Source: Acinetobacter sp. NCu2D-2
GTDB taxonomy: Bacteria; Pseudomonadota; Gammaproteobacteria; Pseudomonadales; Moraxellaceae
Direction of reading: 5' to 3'
NCBI RefSeq assembly: GCF_001647675.1
Contig: NZ_CP015594.1
Coordinates: forward strand, 1,984,001 to 2,048,000
DNA length: 64,000 bases
Below are positions 18,219 to 27,126 of this stretch, in pieces (within the stretch, counting starts at the first letter, position 1; every line of letters begins with the position of its first letter). The notes under the pieces were generated by a model. It saw only the letters and a program-made list of their open reading frames with translations, had not been told where the DNA came from and did no database searches. The position numbers and the translations under genes are program-made.

Positions 18219-18755
18219 TCATCCTATTTGTCTTTCTACAAAATTTCGATCATCAATCACGATCACTTGCTGACATATTCCTTCGACTTTGCGCTGTTGT
18301 TCAAATATAGCTTTAGGCATACTTTCAAAACTATCAAAGAAACTAATTTCCTGACCATTTATCTCGTAAACAAGCGAATGATTACCTACACCCTCTAAAG
18401 TATCGTAGAAGACAATAATAAAACGTCCCGCTTCGTATTCATTTTGAATCTCTTCATAGCTTAATACACGTTGTTCAACTTGGATCTTTAAATCTGCTGC
18501 GTTTTTATAGAATTTTAATTCTTTATCTTGAATATCCGGATCATGATCCGTATAGAATTTTACATCCAACCCAAGTATTTTTAATGCAACACTGAGTGCA
18601 ATGCTCGATGCTCCATATTCATCATCATGCTCACATAGACTAACTAAATCAGAAATATTGAGCTCGATGCCATAATGATGGAAGATCATCCATATTGCAT
18701 AAATTCCACTATTTGCTTCAAGGTTCTGCAACTCTTCGGGAATTTGTATACTCAT
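18219..18755 (-). CDS. C39-like peptidase fold protein with Ser in the catalytic Cys position
   Basis: I infer a papain-like C39 fold from the pattern, not from clear identity. Seen: ANSGIYAIWMIFHHYGI at residues 14-30 matches the C39 active-site helix (normally CG.AAL..V..YYG) except that Ser16 stands where the nucleophilic Cys should be. The later NHSLVYEINGQEISFFDSF region (from residue 125) supplies a plausible His126 and Asp141. There is no signal peptide, ABC or membrane domain, and the length (178) suits a stand-alone domain. It could be a pseudo-enzyme, a serine variant, or an unrelated fold. It is monocistronic between two terminators. Confidence 0.55.
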   Translation of the reverse strand: MSIQIPEELQNLEANSGIYAIWMIFHHYGIELNISDLVSLCEHDDEYGASSIALSVALKILGLDVKFYTDHDPDIQDKELKFYKNAADLKIQVEQRVLSYEEIQNEYEAGRFIIVFYDTLEGVGNHSLVYEINGQEISFFDSFESMPKAIFEQQRKVEGICQQVIVIDDRNFVERQIG

Positions 18756-18810
18756 GCATCTATCTCATTTCTATTTCAAAATAAAAGCAGTGTAGCCAAA
18801 ATACAGACAT

Positions 18811-18841
18811 AAAAAAAGCGACTCAGAAGAGTCGCTTTCTT
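18811..18841 (-). terminator. terminator of ompA
   Basis: AAAGCGACTC pairs with GAGTCGCTTT around AGAA, followed on the minus strand by seven T residues. Confidence 0.88.
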
Positions 18842-18856
18842 TTGCTTTAACTCAAA

Positions 18857-19900
18857 TTATTGAGCAGCAGCTTCAGGTTGTACAGTTACTGTACGGCTAC
18901 CAGAAATCGTAGCGAATACGCGACGGTTCATAGCACGACCTTCTTTAGTGTTGTTGTCAGCAATCGGTTGATCCCAAGCGAAACCTTGAGTAGACAAACG
19001 AGCTGCATCAACGTTGTATTCATTTACAAGTGAAGATTTAACAGAGTTAGCACGAGCAAGTGATAAACGTTCGTTTAGCGCACGTGGACCAGTGTTATCT
19101 GTGTGACCTTCGATGCGAGCAGTAGCGTTAGGGTATTCAACTAACTTCTCAGCAACTTTAGCAATTTCTGGTTTGTATTGATCTTTGATGTTTGATTTGT
19201 TTGTATCAAAGAACACACGAAGTTCCATGTTAAGGTCTTCAGTCAACTCTTGTGGAGCTGGAGCAACAGGTGCTACAGGAGCAACTGGAGCAACTTCAAC
19301 TACAGGAGCAGCTGGTTTCAAGTGACCGCCAAGAACTACGTTAAGACCAGCTAAAGCTGTGTAATCCCAGAATTCATTGTCAAAGTTATAAGTAGCACGA
19401 GCTTCAGTACGTAGAGAAAGTGCATCATTTAAGCGCCAGAAAGCCCCTAGACCTGTATTACCAACAGTGCTCTCGTCAAATGTACCCACGCCGTCAGCTT
19501 TGTATTTTACGTGACCAGCACCTAAAAGTACGTATGGCTTGATTTTGCTGTCATAGTTTTTAGTGATTAAGTCAGAAGTTGCATAGAAGTTACCAGCAAG
19601 CTGAGTCTTTTTGTATTCACCAACAGTTTCATCAGTACTTGGCTGTTCTACATCACCTTTTACTTGTGAGTATTCAGCCTCAAAACCTAACCATGGAGTC
19701 AATTCAACACCAAGTGCAGCACCAACAAATAAATCGTCCTGAAGCTCACGATCTGCAGCATCAGCAATTAATTTATCATTGTTGTGTTTAGTGTCTACAA
19801 AGTTATAACCCACTAGTAGTGGAGTTACAGTTACACCTGCGTTTGCAGCAGCTAAAGGAGCAGCTACGAGCATCGCTAAAGCAATACGACTCATTTTCAT
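18857..19900 (-). CDS. ompA: outer membrane protein OmpA (Omp38 type)
   Basis: Acinetobacter OmpA is a major outer-membrane protein that anchors the envelope to peptidoglycan and is linked to permeability and virulence. Seen: signal peptide ([21 protein letters not shown]), an eight-stranded barrel over about residues 22-205, a Pro/Ala/Val hinge with three PVA repeats, and an OmpA-like C-terminal domain with [19 protein letters not shown] and NERLSLARA (the Asp and Arg that bind diaminopimelate). I use ATG 19900, seven bases after GGAGGA; an upstream ATG at 19924 lies before that site. The long 5' leader and strong promoter fit high expression. Confidence 0.95.
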   Translation of the reverse strand: MKMSRIALAMLVAAPLAAANAGVTVTPLLVGYNFVDTKHNNDKLIADAADRELQDDLFVGAALGVELTPWLGFEAEYSQVKGDVEQPSTDETVGEYKKTQLAGNFYATSDLITKNYDSKIKPYVLLGAGHVKYKADGVGTFDESTVGNTGLGAFWRLNDALSLRTEARATYNFDNEFWDYTALAGLNVVLGGHLKPAAPVVEVAPVAPVAPVAPAPQELTEDLNMELRVFFDTNKSNIKDQYKPEIAKVAEKLVEYPNATARIEGHTDNTGPRALNERLSLARANSVKSSLVNEYNVDAARLSTQGFAWDQPIADNNTKEGRAMNRRVFATISGSRTVTVQPEAAAQ

Positions 19901-19917
19901 GGATTTATCCTCCAGAG

Positions 19918-20273
19918 ATAACAATTGTTGTTCAAGCTTAAGCCATAAATCGGCTCTATCTGAGATAGATTTTTGAATACCCCAGTTTTATTCTCAAGCT
20001 ATTCACACGAAATCATACAAACACTTTGGTTTTTTTCCAAGTGCTTGATAAATCTAATCAAGTAAATTATTGACAAAATTACTTACAATTTCCGTTGTAA
20101 TTCGGTAAATTTTTACTCAATTTTTTGTTGTGAATAACTTATTGTCCTTGTTCTACATTTTAACAGCTTTAGAACCAGATATGTAATAATTTATTACACA
20201 TCTCGATAAGCGATTAAAAACACATAATAAATAACACGAAAAAAAAATAAAAATATATTAATCAGGTAACTCT
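19918..20273. other. AT-rich region between ompA and the pseudopilin gene
   Basis: This divergent spacer holds the ompA promoter and leader. The half nearer the pseudopilin is extremely AT-rich, with A tracts and the inverted pair TGTAATAATTTATTACA at about 20180-20196. I see no open frame or known RNA in it. Confidence 0.5.
20012..20040 (-). promoter_or_regulatory. predicted sigma-70 promoter of ompA
   Basis: On the minus strand the -35 TTGGAA (20035-20040) and -10 TATGAT (20012-20017) are 17 bases apart. This puts transcription start near 20005 and gives an untranslated leader of about 105 bases, ending in a strong GGAGGA ribosome-binding site. Confidence 0.7.
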
Positions 20274-20795
20274 ATGTATATGAAATTTATTAGAGCTTTT
20301 ACATTTGTAGAGCTCATGGTGACTCTTGCTGTCTTAGCAATTGTTGTATCTATTGCGCTGCCCCACTTTCACGAATATCTGGCTAAACTTGAAGCACAAA
20401 CTACTCACAAAAAGATTATCTCTGCTTTAAATTATGCTCGCTCACAGGCTGCACTTCATCGTCAAAATATTGTGATCTGTCCTTCATCTAATTTTATCCA
20501 ATGCGAGCCGAATAAATGGCAACAAGGTTACTTAATTTTTATTGATCAGAATAAAAATCGAAGAATTGATGACAATGAAATACTCATACATAAAGAAAAT
20601 TTAGCTTTAAAATATGCAAATCTAGAATGGCGTGGTGCACTCAGTATTCCAAGTGTGACTTATCAGGCTATGACCGCGATGCCTATTGGTTCAAATGGCA
20701 GCTTTTATTATTGCCCTTTTAATGGTCAGGAAAATAAAAAAATTATTCTTAGTAAAATGGGACACACACGTAGTGAACCGATCAATCAATGCTAA
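20274..20795 (+). CDS. GspH/FimT-type pseudopilin
   Basis: Type IV pilin-like minor pseudopilins are cut and N-methylated by the prepilin peptidase and join pilus or type II secretion tips. Seen: a prepilin-type leader (MYMKFIRA) followed by FTFVELMVTLAVLAIVVSIALP, trimmed here, with the conserved Glu5 of the mature chain, then a GspH-type beta-rich body containing IALPHFHEY and four cysteines near the C-terminus and middle. The residue before the cleavage site is Ala rather than the usual Gly. Length (173) is typical. No other pilus gene is adjacent. ATG 20274 or 20280 is possible. Confidence 0.82.
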   Translation: MYMKFIRAFTFVELMVTLAVLAIVVSIALPHFHEYLAKLEAQTTHKKIISALNYARSQAALHRQNIVICPSSNFIQCEPNKWQQGYLIFIDQNKNRRIDDNEILIHKENLALKYANLEWRGALSIPSVTYQAMTAMPIGSNGSFYYCPFNGQENKKIILSKMGHTRSEPINQC

Positions 20796-20903
20796 ATAAC
20801 TCAACAGTCTGTATTTGCCGATCAAATATGCTTTTTTTCACTCCAATTTCAAATATACTGCTTCGGCAAAATAATTGATTAAAATGCATACGGAGATAAT
20901 ACA

Positions 20904-22079
20904 ATGACTGACATCGTAATTGTCAATGGAGCTCGTACCGCAATGGGTGGCTTTCAAGGCAGCCTTTCAGCACTTACAGCACCTGAACTTGGTGCAGCTT
21001 CCATTAAAGAAGCAATTGCACGCTCAGGTTTACAACCAACCGATATCGAAGAAGTCATCATGGGTTGTGTTCTTCCTGCGGGATTAAAACAAGGTCCTGC
21101 TCGTCAAGCGATGCGTCTAGCAGGTCTACCTGATACGACAGGTGCAGTGACCATTAATAAACTCTGTGGTTCAGGTATGAAAGCTGTTATGCAAGCCGCA
21201 GATATGATTAGAGCAGGCTCTGCGACTTATGTGGTTGCTGGCGGAATGGAATCTATGACCAATGCGCCTTATGTCGTACCAAAAGCACGTGGCGGTTTCC
21301 GTATGGGCCATGGTGAAATTAAAGATCATATGTTCTTAGATGGCCTAGAAGATGCAGAAACTGGTCGCTTAATGGGTTCATTTGCCCAAGATATGGCAAA
21401 TACCAAAGGTTATACTCGTGAGCAAATGGATGATTTTGCGATTCGTTCATTGAAACGTGCCCAAACTGCGATCACTGAAGGTTATTTCGCAGACGAAATC
21501 GTACCTGTAACCGTGAAGACACGTAAAGGGGATGTGGTTGTAGACAAAGATGAACAACCGTTTAATGCCAATATTGAAAAAATTCCAACATTACGCCCTG
21601 CCTTCGCTAAAGACGGTACGATTACTGCTGCCAATGCGAGCTCGATTTCAGACGGCGCATCTGCACTCGTTTTAACTTCAGCAGAGCAAGCTCAAGCGAA
21701 AGGTTTAAGCCCTCTAGCGAAAATTGTCGCTTATGCATCAAATTCACAGCATCCTTCAGAATTTACGATTGCCCCTGTCGGTGCAATTCAAAAAGTGTTG
21801 AACCAAACAGGTTGGAATGCACAAGACGTTGACCTATGGGAAATCAATGAAGCGTTTGCTATGGTGACTATGTGCCCAATGGATGAATTCAAACTTGACC
21901 CTGAAAAAGTCAACATCAATGGTGGTGCATGTGCACTTGGTCATCCTGTCGGTTCTACAGGTTCACGTATTATTTTAACCTTGATTCACGCATTAAAACG
22001 TACCGGTGGCAAACGTGGCATTGCCGCACTCTGTATTGGTGGTGGTGAAGCGACTGCGGTTGCGATTGAATTGATTTAA
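20904..22079 (+). CDS. acetyl-CoA C-acetyltransferase (thiolase)
   Basis: This biosynthetic-type thiolase condenses two acetyl-CoA to acetoacetyl-CoA, or the reverse. Seen: 391 residues with the nucleophilic Cys88 in NKLCGSGMKAV, the NEAFA motif, catalytic His347 in GGACALGHPVG, and the acid/base Cys377 in LCIGGGEATA. All key residues are present. It resembles AtoB/PhaA class enzymes. It stands alone: no phaB/phaC or ato genes are adjacent, so it may serve ketone-body, leucine or fatty-acid metabolism. Ribosome-binding site GGAG lies about seven bases before the ATG. Confidence 0.92.
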   Translation: MTDIVIVNGARTAMGGFQGSLSALTAPELGAASIKEAIARSGLQPTDIEEVIMGCVLPAGLKQGPARQAMRLAGLPDTTGAVTINKLCGSGMKAVMQAADMIRAGSATYVVAGGMESMTNAPYVVPKARGGFRMGHGEIKDHMFLDGLEDAETGRLMGSFAQDMANTKGYTREQMDDFAIRSLKRAQTAITEGYFADEIVPVTVKTRKGDVVVDKDEQPFNANIEKIPTLRPAFAKDGTITAANASSISDGASALVLTSAEQAQAKGLSPLAKIVAYASNSQHPSEFTIAPVGAIQKVLNQTGWNAQDVDLWEINEAFAMVTMCPMDEFKLDPEKVNINGGACALGHPVGSTGSRIILTLIHALKRTGGKRGIAALCIGGGEATAVAIELI

Positions 22080-22086
22080 GCATTTA

Positions 22087-22210
22087 AGCCCCTCTTTCTC
22101 AAAGAGGGGTTTTGGGGGAGATTCTTCTAAAATAACCCCCTCTAAATCTCCCTCTTAAAAAGGGAGTTTCAAATAATCCTCCACTAACCCCTCCTTTACC
22201 AAAGGAGGGG
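22087..22210. repeat. cluster of three palindromic intergenic repeat units
   Basis: Three hairpins follow one another: 22089-22109 (CCCCTCTTT), 22148-22167 (CTCCCT with AGGGAG) and 22188-22210 (CCCCTCCTTT with AAAGGAGGGG). The stretch at 22132-22166 is similar to the repeat interrupted by IS4 near 10104. This suggests a dispersed REP/MITE-like family. Confidence 0.6.
22089..22109. terminator. terminator-like hairpin after the thiolase gene
   Basis: A perfect nine-base stem CCCCTCTTT/AAAGAGGGG with a three-base loop is followed by TTTT. It is also the first hairpin of the repeat cluster extending to 22210. Confidence 0.65.
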
Positions 22211-22221
22211 AAATTAGGAAA

Positions 22222-22253
22222 TAAAAAAGCCTCCACTTAGGAGGCTTTTTTAT
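22222..22253. terminator. terminator of the cysI-DUF934 operon
   Basis: AAAAAAGCCTCC pairs with GGAGGCTTTTTT around a five-base loop. It follows the DUF934 gene on the minus strand and can also stop plus-strand transcripts. Confidence 0.87.
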
Positions 22254-22262
22254 TTCGACAGA

Positions 22263-22748
22263 TTATTTACCTGTTTGATAATTCGGTTGTGGTACAGCCG
22301 TTGACGCTTGATATGGGTGGGTAAAGTCGTTTAAACCTGCAGCTGCTTCCTGAATATCTTTACCTTCTTTAATGACGAAAGTATCAAAACCAGAACGCTT
22401 CATATAATTTAAAACGTCTTTGAATACATCACCTGTTGCACGAAGTTCGCCTTGGAAGCCTTGGCGACGCAATAGTGCAGCAAATGAATAACCACGACCA
22501 TCATTAAAGCCTGCAAACTCGATAAAAATAGCATCAAGCTGATCAAGTGGGAATTCATTGCTTTCAGGTGACGCATTAACGGTTAAGTACAATGCTTTTT
22601 TACCTGAAATGTTAGCAATTTGATCTAACTGCTCAACGGTGAGAACGACATCACCTTGCGGCAATACACCATCTTCACCAATCAATTGGTAAGTATTGTC
22701 TGCAATCGTGCCATCTTTAGAGAGCACTTGTAGTGCGGTATTAAGCAT
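22263..22748 (-). CDS. DUF934 family protein, partner of sulfite reductase
   Basis: DUF934 (COG3749) proteins are found next to sulfite reductase genes in bacteria lacking the cysJ flavoprotein; a role as an electron-transfer or assembly partner has been suggested but I know of no firm mechanism. Seen: 161 residues, with the family core VVLTVEQLDQI, IFIEFAGFNDGRGYSFAALLR (in part) and a C-terminal region with GFDTFVIKEG. The ATG at 22748 lies inside the end of cysI (8-base overlap) with AAGGAG upstream, so the two are translationally coupled. No cofactor motif is obvious. Confidence 0.85.
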   Translation of the reverse strand: MLNTALQVLSKDGTIADNTYQLIGEDGVLPQGDVVLTVEQLDQIANISGKKALYLTVNASPESNEFPLDQLDAIFIEFAGFNDGRGYSFAALLRRQGFQGELRATGDVFKDVLNYMKRSGFDTFVIKEGKDIQEAAAGLNDFTHPYQASTAVPQPNYQTGK

Positions 22749-24384
22749 ATGCGCGCTCCTTAAATGGTTGAATGCCGACACGGCGATAGGTATCAATAAA
22801 CTCTTCGCCTTCCTGACGCAAATCAAGATAAGTGTTTAGAATTTCTTCCACGACATCAGGAATACGATCTGCTGCAAATGATGGCCCTAAGATATCACCA
22901 ATTGATGCATCATGGTCGGCATTACCACCTAGGGTAATTTGGTAGAATTCAGCGCCTTTTTTATCTACACCCAAAATACCAATGTTACCGACATGGTGAT
23001 GACCACACGCGTTCATACAACCTGAGATGTTCAGATCCAATTTACCTAAGTTGTAAATCGTATCTAAGTCATCAAAACGGCGTGAAATTGCTTCAGAAAT
23101 TGGAATAGATTTCGCATTGGCCAATGAACAGAAGTCACCGCCTGGGCAGCAAATAATATCGGTTAAGAAACCAATATGCGCACGCGCCAAGTTTGCTTGA
23201 TCTAGCGTTTGCCAAAGTTCAAACAAATCTTTTTGTGGTACATCAACAAGCGCAATGTTTTGCTCATGCGTAGTACGTAATTCACCGAAGGTGTACTTGT
23301 CTGCCAGGTCTGCAATCAAGTTCATTTCTTCAGTAGTCACATCACCCGGTGCAACGCCTGCACGTTTGAGTGAAATGGTTACAATACGGTAGCCTTTCAC
23401 TTTATGCGCATTGGTATTGATATTGAACCATTGCTTGAATTTTGGATGTGCAGCAAATAGTTCAGTGAAATCTTCATCGGCATAATCTTGGTAGTCAAAT
23501 GGCGTAAAGTTTTCATCCATTTTCGCCAAAGTTTCTGCATCGATTTTCAATGTTTTAATCGTATGCGCGAATTCAGCTTCAACTTTCTCAGCAAACACTT
23601 CAGGTGTTAAAGCTTTAACTAAGATTTTGATACGTGCTTTATATTTGTTGTCACGACGACCATGCAAGTTATACACGCGAAGCACTGCCTCTAGGTAAGC
23701 AATTAAGTCTTCACGTGGCAAGAACTCACGAATAAAGCTACCGATGACAGGTGTACGGCCTAAACCACCACCGACTTTGATTTTGTAACCAATTTCGCCT
23801 GCTTCATTTTTCACGATATATACACCAATATCGTGGAATGCAGTTGCTGCACGGTCAATTTCTTCTAATGCAGATACCGCAATCTTGAACTTACGTGGCA
23901 AGAAAGCAAATTCAGGATGGAAAGTTGACCACTGACGAATCAATTCACAGGTTGGACGTGGATCCGCAATTTCACCTGCAACCACACCTGCATATTGGTC
24001 AGTTGTGGTATTACGAATACAGTTACCTGAAGTTTGAATCGCATGCATTTGTACTGATGCCAACTCTGCCAACATATCCGGTACGTTTTCTAACGCAGGC
24101 CAGTTAAATTGGAAGTTTTGACGCGTTGAAACGTGCGCATAACCACGGTCATACTCTTTTGCCAATTCCGCAATTTTACGTAATTGTTTTGAGTTCATTA
24201 AGCCATATGGCACCGCTACACGCAGCATCGGTGCATAACGCTGAACATAAAGACCATTTTGAAGGCGGAGTGGACGGTATTCATCTTCCGTCAATTTACC
24301 CGCTAAATAACGTTCCGTTTGGTCACGGAACTGTGCAACACGTTCATTAATCAGTTGCTGATCGAAATCAGTATATAAATACAT
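22741..24384 (-). CDS. cysI: sulfite reductase hemoprotein (nitrite/sulfite reductase family)
   Basis: This enzyme reduces sulfite to sulfide by six electrons for cysteine synthesis. Seen: two ferredoxin-like half domains and two siroheme/4Fe-4S domains; cluster ligands Cys413, Cys419, Cys456 and Cys460 in CPGGDFC and CMNACG; siroheme-contact basic residues such as STRQNFQFNW near 86 and the SGNCIRNTT segment near 119. Length 547 is normal. No cysJ is next to it, so the electron donor is probably ferredoxin or a separate reductase (inference). A TATAAT element at 24406-24411 on the minus strand lacks a good -35, which would suit activator control such as CysB. Confidence 0.92.
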   Translation of the reverse strand: MYLYTDFDQQLINERVAQFRDQTERYLAGKLTEDEYRPLRLQNGLYVQRYAPMLRVAVPYGLMNSKQLRKIAELAKEYDRGYAHVSTRQNFQFNWPALENVPDMLAELASVQMHAIQTSGNCIRNTTTDQYAGVVAGEIADPRPTCELIRQWSTFHPEFAFLPRKFKIAVSALEEIDRAATAFHDIGVYIVKNEAGEIGYKIKVGGGLGRTPVIGSFIREFLPREDLIAYLEAVLRVYNLHGRRDNKYKARIKILVKALTPEVFAEKVEAEFAHTIKTLKIDAETLAKMDENFTPFDYQDYADEDFTELFAAHPKFKQWFNINTNAHKVKGYRIVTISLKRAGVAPGDVTTEEMNLIADLADKYTFGELRTTHEQNIALVDVPQKDLFELWQTLDQANLARAHIGFLTDIICCPGGDFCSLANAKSIPISEAISRRFDDLDTIYNLGKLDLNISGCMNACGHHHVGNIGILGVDKKGAEFYQITLGGNADHDASIGDILGPSFAADRIPDVVEEILNTYLDLRQEGEEFIDTYRRVGIQPFKERAYA

Positions 24385-24620
24385 GGCGTACAGCTAGTAG
24401 TTTCTATTATATCGTGGGCAAGGATAACGAGATTAAATCTATCAATAAAATGCTTTTTTTACATATTTAATAGCGGTTTTATTGATAAGCCTAAATCAAA
24501 ATCAATGATTTCAGTATTTGCTGTAAATTTTCTACTATTTATCTAATAATGATTTATTTTTTAGATCTTTAGCATTTTTTATCATAAGCAAATGTTTAAT
24601 CAGTAGCTCGAATGATTTGT

Positions 24621-25742
24621 TTACCAATCATCCGATTCACCCAAGTTTTGACCGATGAATTCATAACGTATTTTTGAACGTGAAAATTTAATCGGACAAG
24701 CAAGCTGTTGTTCAAATTCCGAACTATTTTCTCGTCTAGGTACTTGGACTGTCCAATCACGTTCTTGTGCTAGTTCTGAATGCAAAGCTTCCTCCAATCT
24801 CAATACGGGTTCCACACAAACATCATGGTGTTGGAAAATATCCTGCCAGTCCTGCAAGGACTTGGTTTTGATTTTGTCCTGGATCGCTTGTTTGACTATA
24901 GCTTGATCTTTGAGCTGATAGGTTAGCCCTTTTTCAATAAGGATCGGCAAATCTAAGATTTGAGCCAAACCGGATAAAAACTGTGGCTCTAAACTTCCAA
25001 TTGCTAAATAACGCTGATCCAAAGTCTCATAATAGTCATAGAACGTGCCGCCATTTAAGTGACTTGATTCAGGTCTCGCTTGTTGTTTGGCAGCAAGGCT
25101 TGCTGCTGCAGCCATATTATTTAAAGGGACTGCGCAATCAGTTATCGAAATATCAATATATTGTCCTCTACCGCTTTTATGTCGTTCAATGACTGCGGCC
25201 AAGATTGCAACCATCGCATGCATTGAACCGCCCGCAATATCGGCAATTTGAATCCCTAATGCGGGCGGACGTTCACCCACCCGACCGCTATGCCCTGCAA
25301 TCCCAGACAATGCCAAATAATTAATATCGTGTCCGGCTTTATCTTTATATGGACCTGTTTGACCATATCCAGTGATCGAACAATAGATGAGGCGCGGATT
25401 AATTTCTGAAAGTTCCGCATAGTCCAATCCTAGGCGTTGCATTACCCCAGGACGAAATTGCTCTATCACAATATCGTAATCCGAAATTTTACTTTTAATG
25501 AGATTAATATTCTTCGGATCTTTTAAATCCAAGGCAACAGACTGCTTATTTCGGTTCAAATAATTGTGTGAAACTGCTTGCCCATAGTTGAATGGTGGCA
25601 TCAGCCTGAGTAAATCTGGTCGATTTGGTGATTCGATATGAACAACTGTTGCTCCCATGTCTGCCAAGTACATACTGGCAAAGGGCCCAGGTAAAAGTGT
25701 AGAAAAATCGAGGACTTTGAGACCGTCTAGTGCAAAATTCAT
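24621..25742 (-). CDS. class III CoA transferase (CaiB/BaiF family)
   Basis: Family III enzymes move CoA between carboxylic acids, or in the racemase branch invert alpha-methyl acyl-CoA. Seen: N-terminal GLKVLDFSTLLPGPFASMYLADMGA (in part), which is the family CoA-binding start; the catalytic Asp in GHDINYLALSG at about residue 145; and GRGQYIDISI. At 373 residues it matches alpha-methylacyl-CoA racemase and related transferases. The substrate is unknown. It is divergent from an AraC-type regulator and next to fadA/fadB-like genes, which suggests a role in branched or unusual fatty-acid use. No good ribosome-binding site can be excluded: GGAG-like sequence precedes the ATG by a few bases. Confidence 0.83.
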   Translation of the reverse strand: MNFALDGLKVLDFSTLLPGPFASMYLADMGATVVHIESPNRPDLLRLMPPFNYGQAVSHNYLNRNKQSVALDLKDPKNINLIKSKISDYDIVIEQFRPGVMQRLGLDYAELSEINPRLIYCSITGYGQTGPYKDKAGHDINYLALSGIAGHSGRVGERPPALGIQIADIAGGSMHAMVAILAAVIERHKSGRGQYIDISITDCAVPLNNMAAAASLAAKQQARPESSHLNGGTFYDYYETLDQRYLAIGSLEPQFLSGLAQILDLPILIEKGLTYQLKDQAIVKQAIQDKIKTKSLQDWQDIFQHHDVCVEPVLRLEEALHSELAQERDWTVQVPRRENSSEFEQQLACPIKFSRSKIRYEFIGQNLGESDDW

Positions 25743-25925
25743 TGGAGTATTTACTCTAATTATGTTGATTTTTTATCCATCTTACGAATATAAATGAGGC
25801 TTTACAATGTCATGTTCAGCCATTTACCTTGATCATTTCGGCAATTTAATATTGTCACAAATGGCAAATCAGATTTTGTAAATTGCCATTGCATTGTTAT
25901 TTTTTGTCAATTAGGTCAAATATTA

Positions 25926-26966
25926 GTGAACATTAAAGAGACTGAAGGATTAAACGTTAGTCGCGATACGATCAGTATTCATTTCGTCAACGCAGCTTTA
26001 TCTGGCGTGAAACGCCTTGGCATGGATGTCGATACTTTATTGTCTCATGTTGGCATTGAGGCTGAACTTTTGCATCAACCTAAAGCCCGTATTTCACCTG
26101 AACAATATACCCGTTTCATTAAAATGTTATGGATGGTGACACAAGACGAACATGTCGGCTTCGACAGTCAACCTCGTCGTTTAGGTACCTTTGCCATTAT
26201 GTGTCAACTAATTATCCATGCAAAAACCTTAGGCGATGCACTCGAACTGTCTTCTCAGTTCTATAAGTTATTTGGTGATGATTGGGCAGTAACCTTAGAG
26301 CGTGATAAGCATGAAGCACGTTTGGTACCGCAAATTCCAGCAAGCATGGATCCAGATCATTTCATTACTGAAAGTATGCTGATGATTTGGCATGGTTTGG
26401 CTTCTTGGCTAATTGAACGTCGCTTACCTTTGGAACGTGTACATTTTAGTTATCCACGTCCAAACCATGCAGATGAATACGATGCGCTTTTCTTTGCACC
26501 TGTGATGCAATTTGATGCACCGCGTACAGAGATCACTTTTGCAGCCGATTATTTAGACCTACCTATTCGTCAAAACGAAGAAACCTTGGAAGAATTCCTT
26601 AAAGCTGCTCCTGCTCAACTGTTAGTGAAATTCAAAAATACCAACTCGCTTACTTCACGTATTCGTGATGTGTTAAAGAGCCAAATTGGCGAAGAAATGC
26701 CAACACTGAACGATGTTGCATCGATGCTGTATTTATCTCCGCAAACCTTGCGTCGTCGTTTAGCGGCTGAAGGCAAGAGCTATCAAGGTGTGAAAGATGC
26801 ACTACGTCGTGATGCTGCGATTCATTTGTTACTAAACCCGTCTTTAACACTTGAAGATGTCGCTCAGCAAGTGGGTTTTAGTGAAACCAGTACCTTCCAC
26901 CGCGCATTTAAGAAGTGGACAGGCGTAACACCGGGGCTATACCGTCAATTACACGGTTACCATTAA
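25926..26966 (+). CDS. AraC-family transcriptional regulator
   Basis: This is a transcription factor with an N-terminal ligand-sensing domain (arabinose-binding-like, residues about 20-210) and a C-terminal double helix-turn-helix (about 250-343), containing LNDVASMLYLSPQTLRRRLA and LEDVAQQVGFSETSTFHRAF, which fit the AraC/XylS signature. The layout resembles OruR/ArgR-type regulators. The start is GTG at 25926; no upstream ATG is in frame. It lies 183 bases from the divergent CoA transferase and 160 bases before fadA/fadB-like genes, so it may control either (inference). It is followed by its own terminator. Confidence 0.88.
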   Translation: MNIKETEGLNVSRDTISIHFVNAALSGVKRLGMDVDTLLSHVGIEAELLHQPKARISPEQYTRFIKMLWMVTQDEHVGFDSQPRRLGTFAIMCQLIIHAKTLGDALELSSQFYKLFGDDWAVTLERDKHEARLVPQIPASMDPDHFITESMLMIWHGLASWLIERRLPLERVHFSYPRPNHADEYDALFFAPVMQFDAPRTEITFAADYLDLPIRQNEETLEEFLKAAPAQLLVKFKNTNSLTSRIRDVLKSQIGEEMPTLNDVASMLYLSPQTLRRRLAAEGKSYQGVKDALRRDAAIHLLLNPSLTLEDVAQQVGFSETSTFHRAFKKWTGVTPGLYRQLHGYH

Positions 26967-26987
26967 TTTAAAAATCACCCTTCTCCT

Positions 26988-27017
26988 GCCCAAGCCTCAA
27001 AACTTGGGCTTTTTTTA
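26988..27017 (+). terminator. terminator after the AraC-family gene
   Basis: GCCCAAG pairs with CTTGGGC around an eight-base loop, followed by TTTTTTT. It separates the regulator from the fadA-fadB-like operon. Confidence 0.83.
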
Positions 27018-27126
27018 TTGGCAAAAATCACCAAATGATCTGATCCGTTCTCGTCATTGCACATCAAAAATTAATCATTACACTCAATAGCAACAATAAT
27101 TTTTAAAATACGACAAGGATAAAGCG

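Noticed and set aside
18150..18398. 82-residue plus-strand frame after the permease
   Set aside because: It spans the terminator and is antisense to the C39-like gene.
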